Counted from the first letter of the stretch, positions 33,213-46,075 are shown. The stretch: DNA of 64,000 nt from Jacaranda mimosifolia (GCA_018894105.1 CM032121.1:20804730-20868729); one strand, 5' to 3'. Numbers and translations: made by a program. The notes: generated by a model not told the origin, from the letters alone.

Positions 33213-34211
33213 ATCGTATGATCATGAGAAGTACATATTGTAAAGTTTGACTGTAATATTTAGAGTATGGCTCTTAATTAGGCGTTACCTAGGAATGGTC
33301 ATACAATATGATATTAATTTTTCTTATTAGTGGGTGTGATAATTAATTAATAACTGTGTATGTTTTTGTAGAATTAACGTACCTCAATTCAATCATTAAC
33401 TACTGACAAGGAATTCTTATGCAATTTATATTATGGGACCTCTTTGTTTTTGTTTGGAAAATTCTTATATGCTCGCGGTGGTTTGGCATGGACCTATGAT
33501 TGCAGTCTAGTACACCATCTCATTCTCATGTATTTGGATGAATTGAAATTATTACAATTATATTGCTCATGAGGTTCGAATACTGATGTAGGCAACTGCT
33601 CGACTTCAAATACGTAACTTAATTATAACTGTTGGAAGAATTTGCATGTAACTTATGTAATTTCAGCTCCCATAGAAATGACTTTTATAAAGCTAAGTGT
33701 TCTTAGAGAAGTAAGAGACAACATAATAAGAGTTATTAATTTAAACAAGCAATTTAACATATTCGATGCATGGGCTAAAAAATTTATAGTATTTTTATAT
33801 AAAATATTTATTTATTTTCTATGTAATGTAACTTTATTTTAATGATTTCAATGTATATTTATTTTTTCATAAATAAAAATTAAAAATTATGATAAAATGG
33901 TAATTGTAGGCATAAAATAGGAGCGTTATAATGGTAGTTATAGTATAACTTCTAGTTACTAGAAATAAATAAAAGAAGTTGGGGTATTTTAGACAAATCA
34001 TCCAAAAACACACCAAAAAGAGGGTATGTACTTTATTAATAGTATAGATGTGGATAAGATTTCTCTATACAAAAAAGAGTCAGTAATCCATTTAGGATTA
34101 ACTAACACAAGTTTGGTGCTATTGTATCAATGAATTGAATTGAATTGAATAAAAGAACTCACAAATGTACAACTTCTTTTTTCTTGAGCTTAGCCTTTTC
34201 TTTTGTTTTGG
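33213..34211. other. Non-coding downstream flank of the DUF688-type gene
   Basis: AT-rich sequence without a convincing gene. A 66-codon frame at 33642-33842 has no recognisable features. A (TTGAA)4 microsatellite lies at 34131-34150. The polyadenylation site of the upstream gene is probably within the first 200 bases but I cannot place it. Confidence 0.45.
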
Positions 34212-34239
34212 TTTTTTTTTTTTTTTTTTTTTTTTTTTG
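34212..34239 (-). repeat. Poly(A) tail of the LINE (as poly(T) on the plus strand)
   Basis: 28 consecutive T lie at the 3' end of the minus-strand LINE, as left by target-primed reverse transcription. Confidence 0.85.
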
Positions 34240-37200
34240 AGAAGAAGAATGTTATTAAAAATCAAATACAACATATTCATCCAAATATGAAAAGTGCAAT
34301 GGGTAGGCCAATCTAGCTAGATAATGAGTGCATTGATTTGCATTTCACTGAATATGATTGAAGGAGGCTGAACTAATATTAAGAAGACTCTTCCTACCAT
34401 AAAAAATAAGTGGACCAATATGTGCTAAATTGAGATCATCAACCTGACGGGCCTAAATAACCAATAAACAATCTCCTTCAACAATCACCTTATTCCACGA
34501 GAATCGAGAACACAATTCACATGACGCCTTTGCTGCCATAGCTTCTGCTGCTCCTGCATCAAAGTTCCCATGACGAAGTTGAGATATCTAAGCCAGATAC
34601 TGCCCTATATTATTCCTTGCGACAACACCAACACCGATTGAATTCCTATGCCTAAATAAAGCTGCATCAAAATTTAATTTGATATAACCCTAATATGGGG
34701 CTGTCTAAGTTGAAGGGCTAACATACAAATCAAAAGTTAAATTGATAGCAAATGCCTAGTGGAAATGATTAAAGAAACTTCGTGCAAAATTTACAACTTC
34801 TAATGGTGGCTACTTTCCTTCTCCAAATTGTAGTTGGTTTCTGTGATACCAGAGTCCCCAACAGCAAATAAGAAAAACACAAAAGCACTTTTATCAACCA
34901 CTTTCAATACATTGAGGAACTACTCCAAAACTGAATCAACTGAGAAAAAGATCACAGCATTTGGAAGATTGGAAGGAGCCCATACCTATCTTGTTGTATA
35001 ACAGTGAAGCAGATGGTGTAAGGTTTCTTCTTCTGCAACTTCATAGATATCACAAGCAGAATCATCAATAACTCTCAACCAAAGTAATGCTACCTTAGTA
35101 GGGAGGATGTTATGAGTTGCTCGCTAGGAAAAATGATGCACTTTTAGAGGGACATTGTTGGTCTATCTAATTTGATCCAGAAGAACTACTGGAGCTGTGA
35201 TTAAGCTCTTACTGCCTGCATTTAAGAACTTGATCAAGAAGGTAGGCTACTTTTACTGAAAAAAATACCTAACCAAGAATAATGTCATACAACATCATCC
35301 TTGTTATCGCAACCACTAAGGAGAATGCTTAATATAGCATCATGATCAGATTCCAAAAAAAATCTTGAAATCAAATCAAAATTCCAAACCCCAAAATTCG
35401 CAATAATTAAATCTAAAACATGGGAATTAGCTAGCAAGACTTTGGGATGAGAAATAAATTTGAATGACGTGCAGTCAGGGAAGCCATTTGTCATGCCAAA
35501 TATGGACATTGGTACCATTATTGATTTGCCATCGAACTCCTTCCCTGAATAGAGGCGGGAATTCCCAGATTCCTCTCTATGAGAAAGAAGGATTGGATCC
35601 CAATGGCATATGAGTAACATCACATTATGGAAAATATTTTGCCTTACAAATTTTGTAGAACAAAGAACCTTTTTAGCCAGCAATGCTCTATTGAAGGAAT
35701 ACAAGTCTACAAAATTGAGTCCTCCGTCATGTTGCTTGCACCAAGAGAATCCTAGTGTAACTAGCAGATTTTACGGGACTGATAGTTATCCTACCAAAAT
35801 AGAGCCATCATTGATTCAATGTCTCGAATAAGTATGACTGGAAGTTTGAAACAATTCATAGCATATGTTGGTATCGTTTGGACAACAGATTTGATCAAAA
35901 TTTCTTTCTTGGCCATAGATAAGGACTTCTCACACCAACCACACATTCAGTTCCATAGCCTCTCTCTAATATAAGCAAAGATGTATCTCTTTGATTTACT
36001 TACCATCATTGGGAGACCCAAATATTTCTCATGTTTATGAAGAATGTGCATTCGAAGATGGACTGGATCCTCTGCTGAATAGACAAATTAACATTCCTAC
36101 TAAAGATAATTAATGACTTGTCAAAATTAACCTGTTGGCCAAAAGCTTGTTCATATAAGGAAAACACTTTTTTTATATGTGATGCCTCAACCTTAGTTGC
36201 TTGGCAGAATAGTAAAGTGTCATCGACAAAGAGGAGAAGGAAGACTTTAGGAGCTGATCAGCAAATAGATATGCCAGAAATCAAGTTTTCTTATTTCTTA
36301 TGGCTAATTAAGGCATTAAGAACTTCTACACAAAATAAGAACAGGTAAAGGGCTGGAGGATCTCCCTACCCTAAACTATGCTGAGGGTAGACAAAACCTA
36401 ATTTTTGTACCGTTGAGAATAATGGAATAAGAGACCATAGATACGCATTTCATAATTAAATCCAAATTGTTCAGCAAAACCAAGCTTGAGTAAAACCTTT
36501 CGCAAGATAAACCATTCCACTTTATCATAAGCCTTACTTATGTCTAAATTTATGGCCATTTTCCCCATCTTATAACATATCATTCTCTTAACATGATTAT
36601 TCACTTCGAACGTAACAAGAACGTTATCAGTAATGAGCCTCAAAGGTACGGAAGCAAATTGAGATTCCAAAATAATGCTAGGTTCAGCCTATTAGTCAGC
36701 AGTTTAGGTACAATTGTGTAAGCCACATTACACAAACTAATTGGACAAAACTGAGTTAAGAGCTTTGGGCTTTTAGCTTTTAGAATAAGAATAATATGAG
36801 TATAGTTGAACTTAGAAATATTTCTATCTTCATTAAGAAAAACAAGTGCAAAAAAGACAACCTCACCTCCAATTATTCACCAGAATCTCTGATAAAAATA
36901 ACAGCCATCTCATTTGGGCCAGGGGATTTTAAAGGAGCCATTTAAGATAAAGCTTGCTACACTTCCTCAGCTGTGAAAGAAGCAAGTAAACTAGAACTAA
37001 TTTGATTATCAACCTTTGGAGTTAAACATTCCCATGTTGTATTTATCCAATCTTCAGATGAGCACCTAGACTTGAACAGGCTTTTGCAAAAATTGAGGAT
37101 TATTGATTCCATTGCAACCCTTATCTAATACCAGTCACCAGAATTATCTTGGAGTCTTGCAATAAAATTATTACGAAATTTGGCATAAGCTTTTGCGTGG

Positions 37201-38133
37201 AAGAATTTAGTATTTATGTCTCCTTCCTTCATCCGATGAGCCTTAGAGCATTGATTTGGCAGTGACTCTTCTTTATCCAATAACTCATCTAATTTCTTTC
37301 TTAGTTCTACGATGCTCGATCATAAGTGAGTAGTAAGCGTATCTTGTGATAGAGTGGTGATTTGGGATTGATTTGAAAAAATATGATCCTTAATAGACCC
37401 AATAGAATTTATGCTCCATCTAATAAGTCCCAATTTGCACCATTTGATAGCCTCTTCGAGAGAGTGAAAGTCTAACATGGTATCTGAGTTAAGCCAAGAA
37501 TTCTCAATAATCTTCTCACAATCAGAATATCTCAGCCAAAAAGACTCAAACTTAAAGTTGTGTTTGCCTTTCCTACCAAAGATTAGACAAGACTCATCAA
37601 AATCAACAAGAATCGGAGAATGGTCCGAGTTTCTACCAAAAATATGGCAAACTTAATGAAAATGAAATTTGTTAAGCCAATTTGAAGTAGGCACGCCCTA
37701 TCCAAACACTCTCTGACAATAAATGGGGAAAGTCTGCTATTGCACTAAGTGTATGGATAGTCGATAAATCCTAAATCATGAAGATCGGCATCTATTAATG
37801 CATCCCTAAACTTAGTGGCTCTAGTATGAGAGATACTTGCCTCTCTACTTCTCAGATGATAAACGAATAGCATTGTAGTCTCTTACATAAATCTACACAG
37901 GGAAGAATGGAATTTGAGCTAATTGAGTAATTGCTAGAAATTACGTCGCTTAGAATCACTTGGGTCATCATAAAATCCAGTCAATCTGAATCCCAAATCA
38001 TCATCAGTAGCCATAATTGTAACATCAATGTGAGCATTCGATAAGCTATTAAATTGAACTTGGATATCCTTGTGCTAAAACATGGCCAAACCACCTGTAG
38101 AACTAGCTGTATCTATCGAGATACCAAAAAAGC

Positions 38134-38375
38134 AGGAAAATAGCCATTTTAGTCTCTCAACTTTCACTACCACTCCTATTGGTCCACTTAATTTTGAGTT
38201 TGCAAAAATAGTCCAAGTTTGGAGAAATCTTTTCATATTCAGTTCATATTTTTTTGCAATTTTAGTCCATTTATCTAGTTGGCCCCTTTCTTTGCCCAAT
38301 CATCCTTAATTGGGCCTAGGATTTAAGGGTTTTGTGACATGTGACAAGAATTACCATCTAATAATTTTAGTAAAA
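38134..38375 (+). repeat. Left terminal inverted repeat of the Mutator-like element
   Basis: It pairs with 39025-39265 in reverse complement, roughly 80 percent identical by eye, over about 240 bases. Confidence 0.8.
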
Positions 38376-39024
38376 AACTTGAAAAAAAAGCCAAAAAATA
38401 AAGCAAAATGAATTGGAAAGGGTAAAACCCCTACGTACGGAGAAAGGGATAAAATCTAAATCATCCCCAAATTTCTTCAAGCTATTTTCAAAATTCTTGA
38501 AGTTGTCTCCAAAAGTATTGAAGGCATATTCAAATTTCTCAAACACATATCCCATCTCCAAATTTCTTGAACACAAAGAGTAGGAAAAAGTTAAGACAAT
38601 GGTGTTGTACGTGTTGAGAAGGCAGCTGATGGTGATGAAGCTAGCATCGATTTTGAAGTATGGCATTTTTCGAAAGCTATGATCGCCAACCTCATCTACT
38701 CACCATCCGATTATATTTTGCCTAAAAAATCAACTGATTAAGAATTCTCAAGTTCTTCCCTTTAGACCAAAACCTCTTTTTGGCTGGTTTAACACGCATC
38801 TTTCATTTGGATTGATGGTATGTTGAATGAGGATGATATGTAATAATTGTAATGCTGCTATGTTGTTGTAAATATTGGTGAATCTTTCAAGTCTGTTGAA
38901 GAAACTGCTTTTCTTCCTTTATTTTGATTTGCCTCAAAAAAAGAAAAAATATTATGCTCCTAATTTATTGTAAGATCAACTGTTTTATCTTAAGTTTTCT
39001 TTTTCTTATGTTTTACTATAATTA

Positions 39025-39265
39025 TTAGGTGGCAATTCTTGCCACATATCGCAAAACTCTCAAATTCTAGGCCTAATCAGAGATAATTGGGCAAAAAATA
39101 GAGCCAGTTAGGTAATTTTTGGCCTGATGGACCGAAATTCCTAAAAAAATAGACGTAATGTGCAAAGATTTCTCAAAGTTTGGACTATTTCTGCAAACTT
39201 AAAATTGAAATGGACTAATAGGAGTATTAGTTAAAGTTAAGGGACTGAAATTGCTGCTTTTCCCT
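39025..39265 (-). repeat. Right terminal inverted repeat of the Mutator-like element
   Basis: Reverse complement of the left repeat. The innermost match is the TACTATAATTATTAGGTGGC block near 39013-39035. Confidence 0.8.
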
Positions 39266-39790
39266 AAAGAAGCCAAGTTTATCACGAATTTTGTTCATGT
39301 TTATCGAACAAAGTCTGCTCTCTATGAGAAAGACCACTTGGGGATGATGAAGGCGAATCAAATAGCCAAGCTCACAAACTGTCCAAGGATTCCCCAACTT
39401 AGGCAAATCATGGTGTTCAGCGGGATGGTGATTGAAATAGCATCATCAACTTCACCAGAGAATTCCATACACATAATTCATTTGGGGGGTCAAAATTCCC
39501 CATCACCATCCTGAGAATTACCTGAACTACCTCCCCACTTTTGGATTAACACTAAACACCTCCGAGAACTGGCATCTTTAGCCAAGCAACCACATTTATC
39601 AGTAATTATCTTGAGGGTTGAATCTTGCCCGAACTAAAGAGGGACCTCAATCAAATTAATAACAGATTCCCCGAAATAAAAGTTTGAGGCCAATGTATCT
39701 CCACTGCAAATTTTATATAAGTCTTGATCAGGAGAGAAGCGATCAGTTGTGAGGTATGTAGTAAGTTTGTCACATCCCTCAAAGGCCAAC

Positions 39791-40625
39791 AAACATCATG
39801 CTTATTCAAACTAAATTAACATCAAGATTGTGGGTTGGTCCAGCAAGAGGAAGTTGCATATGCATAGTAGGCGTTTCCAAATGTATTATTATTGAAGTTG
39901 CATATGCATAGTAGGCATTTCCCTCAAATGTACAAATAAATTATTGAATCATTTTTTACAAAACAAAATAGTATAATTATTTGTACAATTAACAAAATAC
40001 AATCATTTTTTAACATAACACTAGATATCCAAGATTACGTATTCTGGTGTAGTATGAACCACCATATATTATATATAAGAGACTAGGATAATCTCTAATA
40101 ATTTTTTATCTCGTTTGATGGTCAAAATTAACTTTGACATCAATGTGCTAGAAAATGGTTGGCGCCAAAGCATCAAATTTTCAAACATTGGCACGAGGCT
40201 CCGGAAAAATGGCACCCAAGCCTCAAAGTTTATTACCATTTATAGACAAACTTCAATGTCAAAGTTTTCAACGGCATTCAAATTGAGGGTATATTGATCA
40301 TTTATCATTAAAAATTAAGACAACTTAGTAATTTTATATATTAATATAATAGGTGAGATTATGAATCACACCTCAGATTGTGACATTTGATTGGACCTGA
40401 ATCATAGCTACAGTGTGGGCCATGATCGGGCATAGAGCTAATATGCTCTAGGCCTATCATCATAATTTAGCATATTAAACACGCTATAAGTAGCGACAAA
40501 AATCATTAATAAAGCCCTAGTATACTTATCAAATAAAGCCTAACTTATTATTAAATAGCTAACTATTAATATCAAATAATATTTATTAAACCAAAAAATA
40601 ATATAGTACATTAAGAACTTGTTTA
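39791..40625. other. Non-coding stretch with a short direct repeat
   Basis: AT-rich and without a recognisable gene. A repeat of about 25 bases, GAAGTTGCATATGCATAGTA plus GGC, occurs at 39850 and again at 39894, with TTTCC after each. A 60-codon frame at 40115-40297 shows nothing recognisable. Confidence 0.5.
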
Positions 40626-42010
40626 CTTTTTTTTTTCTTTTTTAATAAGGTGAAAATGTATCATAAATAAAAAATTACATCATTATTTGTTTTTAGACAA
40701 TGGGAGCATGCTTCCATACATTAACACAAAAAAAAGCCTATCTTTGCGCATACAAAAATTAAGACTGGATACAAAAATAAATAGGCCAACCTTCACATTA
40801 ATGCTATACAAAAATGTACAAAAATGAATTTCTATAAAAATTAATCCAAATCAAGTGCCTTAGGGAGACCGTCTGGTGCTTCATCTCAATGTCGAAGACT
40901 TGAAGAGCAGTCTATTGTGACCAACAAAATACAGGTTCCTTGAATTGAATAAAGGTAGTGACTATGCAACGAAGTAGAGTGTATACTTTAAGCAATGTGT
41001 ACAATAGCAATAGAAAAACACGGCATAAACAAACTATTACACTTGTATTTTAGCTGTGCACTTAAGCCCCTTGTACTTCATATCGTTTCTTGTGCACCAA
41101 AAGAACTAACAAATAAGGATTTGTAGGATTTTTCTTATATAAACATATGAACCTACAAAAAGTCTCAATTTCCAAGATTGAAAGAGCAAAGATAGGCAAA
41201 GAAAAGTGAAATATGTGAGCTAAAACATTCCACTCTTTGATCAAGATTGCAATATATGAAAAGATGTGTTGTGCTCTCAAACTCTTGGCAATGTTGTCAC
41301 TTACATGCAAGAATAATGCCTTTTTCTTGGAGTCTTTGGTCTAAGGGAATGAGGTTATTAAGTAATATCCAAGCAAATACTAAAAGTAAAAGTGAGGACT
41401 TTATTCCAAACAAGAAGAGGAAAAAGGGGGAGCTAGGGTGCCTAATGTGGTGTCACCATGTGCTTTTAATGGAAAAGTCTCTAGATGGTGAAAGTTTCCA
41501 AAAATAGTATCTGATGGAAGCATATCCTCCAATTTAATTATGTTCCACTCACCGTTCTCTTGAAAGGTTTTGATCGAAATATTGGGAAAAAGTTATTTAA
41601 ATTGAGGATGATGTTTAGTGAAGCCTCCCCGATCTAACAATCATACCAAAATGAGAGATTACTGTCACCTATAGTTAATAATATATGTTTTTCAACTTCA
41701 TTACAGATAGTCTCTTCTATATTTAAGAGTTTTAAGGAGAAACTTTGATAATAAGATGGTGGCAACCTCGACAATATCTTTTAGAAATAAATTCGGCCCA
41801 GAGGAAATTTGGCTAGTGAAACCCACCATAACTTGCAAGCTAAAGCTATCACCATGTCTAACAAACTCCTAACATTTAGGCTACCTACATTGAATGGGAA
41901 ACACATTCCACTCCACGTTTTTTCAATGAATTTTCCTTTTTGCTGTGACGGAACCATAAAAGTACTTGTTAAATCGTTTACTTGGTGTAATGGAATGATT
42001 TGATGGATTG
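40626..42010 (-). mobile_element. Second LINE, 3' fragment, minus strand
   Basis: At its left end a T-rich run (near 40629-40644) suggests a poly(A) tail on the minus strand. On the minus strand near 42000-41830 it reads KTWSGMCFPFNVGSLNVRSL, then LDMVIALACKLWW, which matches the conserved segment after the RT domain in plant LINEs (the GGLGIRSL...N.AL..K..W pattern). Near 41310-41240 a run with CKWQHC then STTHLFIYC fits the zinc-binding zf-RVT region. The RT and endonuclease are missing, as is common for 5'-truncated LINEs. Frames are broken. Confidence 0.65.
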
Positions 42011-43539
42011 AGTTAAAGATTAGGGTAATTTTGTAAAGGAAGCATTATGTTTACTTTTTTGTGATAAGACAAATGATGAAAGCTAATACTTTTGTTAGAT
42101 GTTTAAATACATTGATGGTAGAATTAGGATAAAAATAATAAATAACCATAATACCATTTTTCAAAAAAATAAAAGGAAATTAAAAGAAATTAAAGAAGAT
42201 ATTAAAGGAACTTAATTTTGAATACTACTTCAGAAACAAAATTTTGCAAGCATCATTTTCTCGAACCACATACCATTTCCTCCTCCTAAAGTTGTCAATA
42301 ATATATCGCTATTACCTAATTTCTTCTTAATTATGGAGTATTCAAACATTGCAGTGGGGTATTTCCAATATATAAATGGTTTATTCATTTCAAGATACAA
42401 AATAGCAGCTTTTATTTGAATAAATCATTGACGATTGTGCAATTCTCATCACTCATTTGCAGAACATTTAGCCCTACATCTAGCTAAGGCGATCTTAAAG
42501 ATTCTGCTCCAAGAGGTGCATTGAATAATGAAACCCTTTTTGGGTTAATTAAAAGAAAACATCAATTAGCGGAGGTTGTGTTATTTGCACTTATCTTCAT
42601 TAGAAGTTAATAATATTAATAAGAATGACACACCTCCCATTTTTTATTTTTTGAATATAAAAGGCATAACATAACAAGTGGTAATTAGGGTCATCGGCCG
42701 AAAGTACTGGTACAACAATATATAATTTCAACAATCTTCTTCCATTGTTCGTAGAACAAATTACAGAAAGTGATAGTGTCGCAAAAAGTAATTCAATGCT
42801 GGGACGAGTGGATGAAAGTACATGTTGGAAACTTACAGCTAGTTTTTTGCTATGGCATGTACATAATAACATTTGTGGCATCAACGCATGTATCCTCAAA
42901 CTAGCCCTATGACATTCTATGGCTACAACTATATTTTCTTCTAGTTAACACACCATTTCATAATGTAACCAATCCTGCATCATATTCATATCTCGTGTGA
43001 AATGTTGTGGATTAAACACAACAAAATTCACTAGAATATAGTGAATTAAATACAACACAAGTTTCCTCCAACATAATTCATTTAAAATTTAAATGATGGC
43101 AAAATTCAAAACTATGAATAAGAGAACCAAAGCTGCAATTATAGTCTATTACCTACCTATCTGCTCAGTCGCATTTTGGTGAAACTTAAATTGTGCCATA
43201 GTAGGGAATTTGGGTGAAATGGGGGAGGATTTACTGTGCCAAATTTTTTATTCTTCGCCTTGATCTGGTGGAGGAAAAAAAAAGAACAAAGAAGAAATGG
43301 TTGCTCTTGTTTCTCAAAATTTAATTAGTAAGGGAAGATGATATTGTAACTTAGAATACCCATAAGGAGGACATAACGGAAATTGTGCATCAACATCCCA
43401 CCACCATACAGTTATGGGATTTTTTATCCTACCAAAATAGCTTGATGCCACATGACAAACTAACAAGCTTTGCTCAAGCATTATAAATAAATGATCATGT
43501 GGGATACGGGCTTTGACCAACCATCATCCAAAAACTAAA
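42011..43539. other. Unassigned AT-rich stretch
   Basis: I see no recognisable gene or transposon domain. The longest frames (99 codons at 42899-42600 and 68 codons at 43520-43314, both minus) have no motif I can name and lack supporting context. It may be old, decayed repeat sequence. Confidence 0.4.
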
Positions 43540-44088
43540 GTAGCCCTAAGTTAAACCTTTAATGTGAAAATTTCTATACCTTATAATTCTCTAGTTATAA
43601 ACTATGTACTACGGCATGATTCATAATAGTTTTTGTAAAATTCAAAAGTTCATAGAATTATATGGTAATTTAAAAAGCATAATAAAAATTAAATGATTAG
43701 AATTACTTTTGCAATTAGAACACATTGGACTAATTGAGCTTTGAAATGAATAATTAATCCACTTTCTAATATGGTATGATAAATTAAATCCTCAATGGTA
43801 AAAAAGTAGAAATAAACTAAAAAGGCCAATCAATTAAATAACAAATGAATAAAAAGGTTAGAAAGTCCAATTAACTAAGCCTATCAGGAAGAACATTTGG
43901 ATCCTAGTGGGCCGAAGCCCACTAAGACAAAAAAGACTATAAATATTAAGCCCAAAGTCAAACTAAGGGGAACATTCATTTGTGAACATTAAGAATTGAG
44001 AATTCCTTACAACACGTTTCAGAGAAAAAGAAATCTGAAAAGTATTAACTTTTGAAAATGACCCTAATTCCATTTTCAAGTAGCACCA
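43540..44088 (+). mobile_element. 5' LTR of G1 (left limit uncertain)
   Basis: The alignment with the 3' LTR is clear from about 43780 to the end (AGTAGCACCA). Further left it fades. ACTATAAATATT at 43938-43949 is a plausible TATA box. Confidence 0.6.
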
Positions 44089-44110
44089 TTCTAGCGTTGT
44101 CTATGGGAAC
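44089..44110 (+). other. Primer binding site of G1
   Basis: TTCTAGCGTTGTCTATGGGAAC follows the LTR end. It is a mutated form of the TTTGGCGCCGTTG...GGGAAC site complementary to tRNA-Asp that plant gypsy elements of the Tat/Athila group often use. The sister element G2 has a better match at 50137. Confidence 0.6.
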
Positions 44111-44138
44111 TTTTACAAAAGAAAAAGAAACACTACAA

Positions 44139-45400
44139 ATGAAGATGAGATCTAGAGTTTGAGATTCCAACAATCAATTGGTCCCAAAGTCTATGAACAT
44201 GGTGAGACCTGACACGCAATCATTCATAGTGCTAAAACCTATCCTAGAAATGCAACCGATAATGAAGGAGATACCCACACAACAAGCACTACCTCCTATA
44301 GATGACTCAAGAAAAGTTGAAGATATTGTTGGATAATGCTTTAGGTCAATCTATGGCCAAAATAATCACTCAGTATGTAGAGGGATGTTGCCCTTAGGAG
44401 CAGCAACAATCCTCTCACTGGAGTTGAAGGGCTTTCGAGCAAGACACAACTCCTTCAGCAACCGTCAATTGCTCCAAAGTCCAAACTCATTCACTGGTAC
44501 CATAATCCTTAGGAGAAGTAGGGAGCCAATACCTTTCCTTAGCTATCATTCTTTTGCAATACAGTCCCTTCGCCAAACTATCTTAGTGGGTTGCTTCCTT
44601 CTAGAATAAAGATAGCTAACTTGTTAGAGTTTGACGGCACCGCAGACCCATAGCAGTACTTAGACAACTTTTTGGCAAGGATGGACTTTATGATTTGAGT
44701 AAAGCTGCATACTTCAAGTTGTTCCATACCATGCTTACCAAATGCACTCTGATGTGGTTCAACCAGATGCCAGCTAGATCTGTCATAGTCTAGGAACAAT
44801 CAGAGCAATGTTTTCTCCATAATTTTATTTAGGCAGTAACAAGATCCCTAACATCAACCAAGAACTTTTGCCTAACATTATCCAATAAAACCTAAAGCAC
44901 CAAAAGTTTCAGAAATCTATAACAAAAAAACCCCTTAAACCTTTAGGAAGCTCCTCGTTTGTATGAAAAAATACATCAGGTTTGAGAAAGTTATGACTCC
45001 TTAAGGTGCTGGCAAATGCATGACACAGAACGAATAAAATAACAGCAGTAACAAGAAACTAGAAGAAAATGGGCGCAGTCCTCTAAAGGCTTTTGTTACC
45101 TATACTCCACTCACAGCCCCTTAGAGTGTATATCTTAGCTATGGTATTACAGTGGGGCCTCATTTAATACCCTCTTCAAAAGATGATAGAGGACCCAAAG
45201 AAGAAGAAATCTGACAAGCGGTGCCACTTCCACCACCACCCCAAACATGCCATTAAAGAATATAGATACCCGGGATGAAAATGAGAGGTTAATCCAGAGA
45301 GCACACCTCAAAGAGTATGTGGCACAAAGACAAAACAGGCCGAAAAGGGTCCAGGAGCTAGAGAAAGTAAGGACTAATAGATAATATCCTGACGATCACC
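44139..45400 (+). pseudogene. G1 gag
   Basis: Gypsy gag polyprotein. It starts MKMRSRV at 44139. The conserved capsid core is near 44625-44760, read in shifting frames as LLEFDGTADP, YLDNFLARMDF and then a CTLMWFNQMP-like end. A C-terminal segment near 45217-45320 reads DKRCHFHHHPKHAIKEY and AHLKEYVAQRQNRPKR. It matches the C-X2-H...H zinc-like region of plant gypsy gag (usual form CRFHRDHGHDTEEC), although the last Cys is lost. Stops are frequent. Confidence 0.7.
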
Positions 45401-45439
45401 CAAAGCTTAAGGACCAACAACATCAACACGACCATGAGA

Positions 45440-46075
45440 ACTTGCCTAAATCGGTATCATTTTAGTGATTTTAGGAGGACCAGCTAGAGGAGACACCTCA
45501 AACACTAGGAAGGTGTTAATGCAAGCAACAAGGTAAACATAAACCTATTTAATGGATCCCATATAGGAAATTTGTTAGTGCATCCCTTAGTACCCAACAT
45601 CACCTTTGGAGAAGAGGACATGGAGCCCAAAAAAGAAGAACACAATGATGCATTAATGATCTTTGCCTCTATCACCAGTTTTTGTGTGAAGAAGATATTG
45701 GTGGACAGTAGCAGCTCGATTGATATACTCTTTCATGATGCAAACCTGCAGTAGATAACACCTAGTTGTGGAACATCAACACTCCTCTAGTGGGGTTCAT
45801 TAGTAAAATCATGGAAGCAATGGGAGAAGTCCATCTACCTCTCTCTAAGCAGTCACCATCGATAGGTTACGAAGATAGTGAAGTTTCTAGTGGTCAAGAC
45901 CCGTTTCAGCTTATAACATCATTATGGGGAGGCATATCTTGAACTTGCTTTGAATAGTATGCCAATCTACCATATGAAACTGAAGTTCTCATGTCAAAAA
46001 AAATAAGTAAAGTTGTTGGTAACCAGCATGCCGCCAGAGAGTGCTATGCAGCACCTTGAAAAACATGGGGACTCC
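45440..46075 (+). pseudogene. G1 aspartic protease and linker to RT
   Basis: Near 45572-45750 a frame reads NITFGEEDMEPKKEEHNDAL and KKILVDSSSSIDILFHDA. The retropepsin active site of such elements is usually VDNGSSADIL, so the catalytic Asp is present but the following Gly is Ser. The pre-RT linker follows near 45890-46060: FLVVKTRFSAYNIIMGRHIL (in two frames), then MKLKFSCQKK and a degraded ARECY motif. The RT that should come next is absent, and sequence passes into non-coding 3' DNA. Confidence 0.7.

Larger units (their letters stand above)
38134..39265. mobile_element. 1.13-kb element with about 240-bp terminal inverted repeats, Mutator-like
   Basis: The outer 240 bases at each end are inverted copies of each other: AGGAAAATAGCCATTTTAGTC at 38134 against AGGGAAAAGCAGCAATTTCAG read inward from 39265, continuing through TTTGCAAAAATAGTCCAA and on to GACAAGAATTACCATCTAATA. 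It is flanked by AAAAAAGC (38126-38133) and AAAGAAGC (39266-39273), 7 of 8 matching. Its removal reconnects one LINE endonuclease frame. Long TIRs with an 8-9 bp duplication fit non-autonomous Mutator-like elements. The 650-bp interior has no transposase. A 99-codon minus-strand frame at 38666-38367 is unrecognised. Confidence 0.8.
34262..39420 (-). pseudogene. LINE ORF2: endonuclease, reverse transcriptase, RNase H
   Basis: Read on the minus strand from the right. The endonuclease start has LGNPWTVCELGYLI (39361-39402), then after the inserted element GGLAMF (near 38082), LTGFYDDPSDSKRRNF (near 37985) and the catalytic SDH at 37620-37628. The RT domain follows: FHAKAYAKFRNNFIARLQD near 37200-37140, SPGPNEMAVIFI near 36930, LITDNVLVTFEVNNHVKRM and INLDISKAYDKVEW with the motif A Asp at 36542-36544, and FVDD of the LFVDDTLLF box at 36219-36230. 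A 139-codon open part lies at 35704-35285. The zinc-binding region is near 35100-34980 (THNILPTKVALLWLRVIDD). RNase H is near 34560-34440 (WNKVIVEGDCLLVI) and 34350-34262 (THYLARLAYPLHFSYLDEY). Stops and shifts are scattered throughout, so it is dead. Confidence 0.85.
34212..39790 (-). mobile_element. L1-type LINE, minus strand, interrupted by a TIR element
   Basis: Non-LTR retrotransposon. Its 3' end carries a run of 28 T on the plus strand (34212-34239), that is a poly(A) tail on the minus strand. Moving right, the minus strand encodes in reverse order RNase H, a zinc-binding region, reverse transcriptase and an endonuclease, the plan of plant L1 ORF2. The 1132-bp element at 38134-39265 is inserted in the endonuclease. 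The 5' end is placed near 39790 because recognisable coding context fades there. ORF1 is not identified. I could not find a flanking target duplication by eye. Confidence 0.85.

Noticed and set aside
42600..43520. Minus-strand frames of 99 and 68 codons as host genes
   Set aside because: No motif, homologous copy or promoter-like context supports them. Frames of this length arise by chance in 1.5 kb of sequence, so I left the region unassigned.
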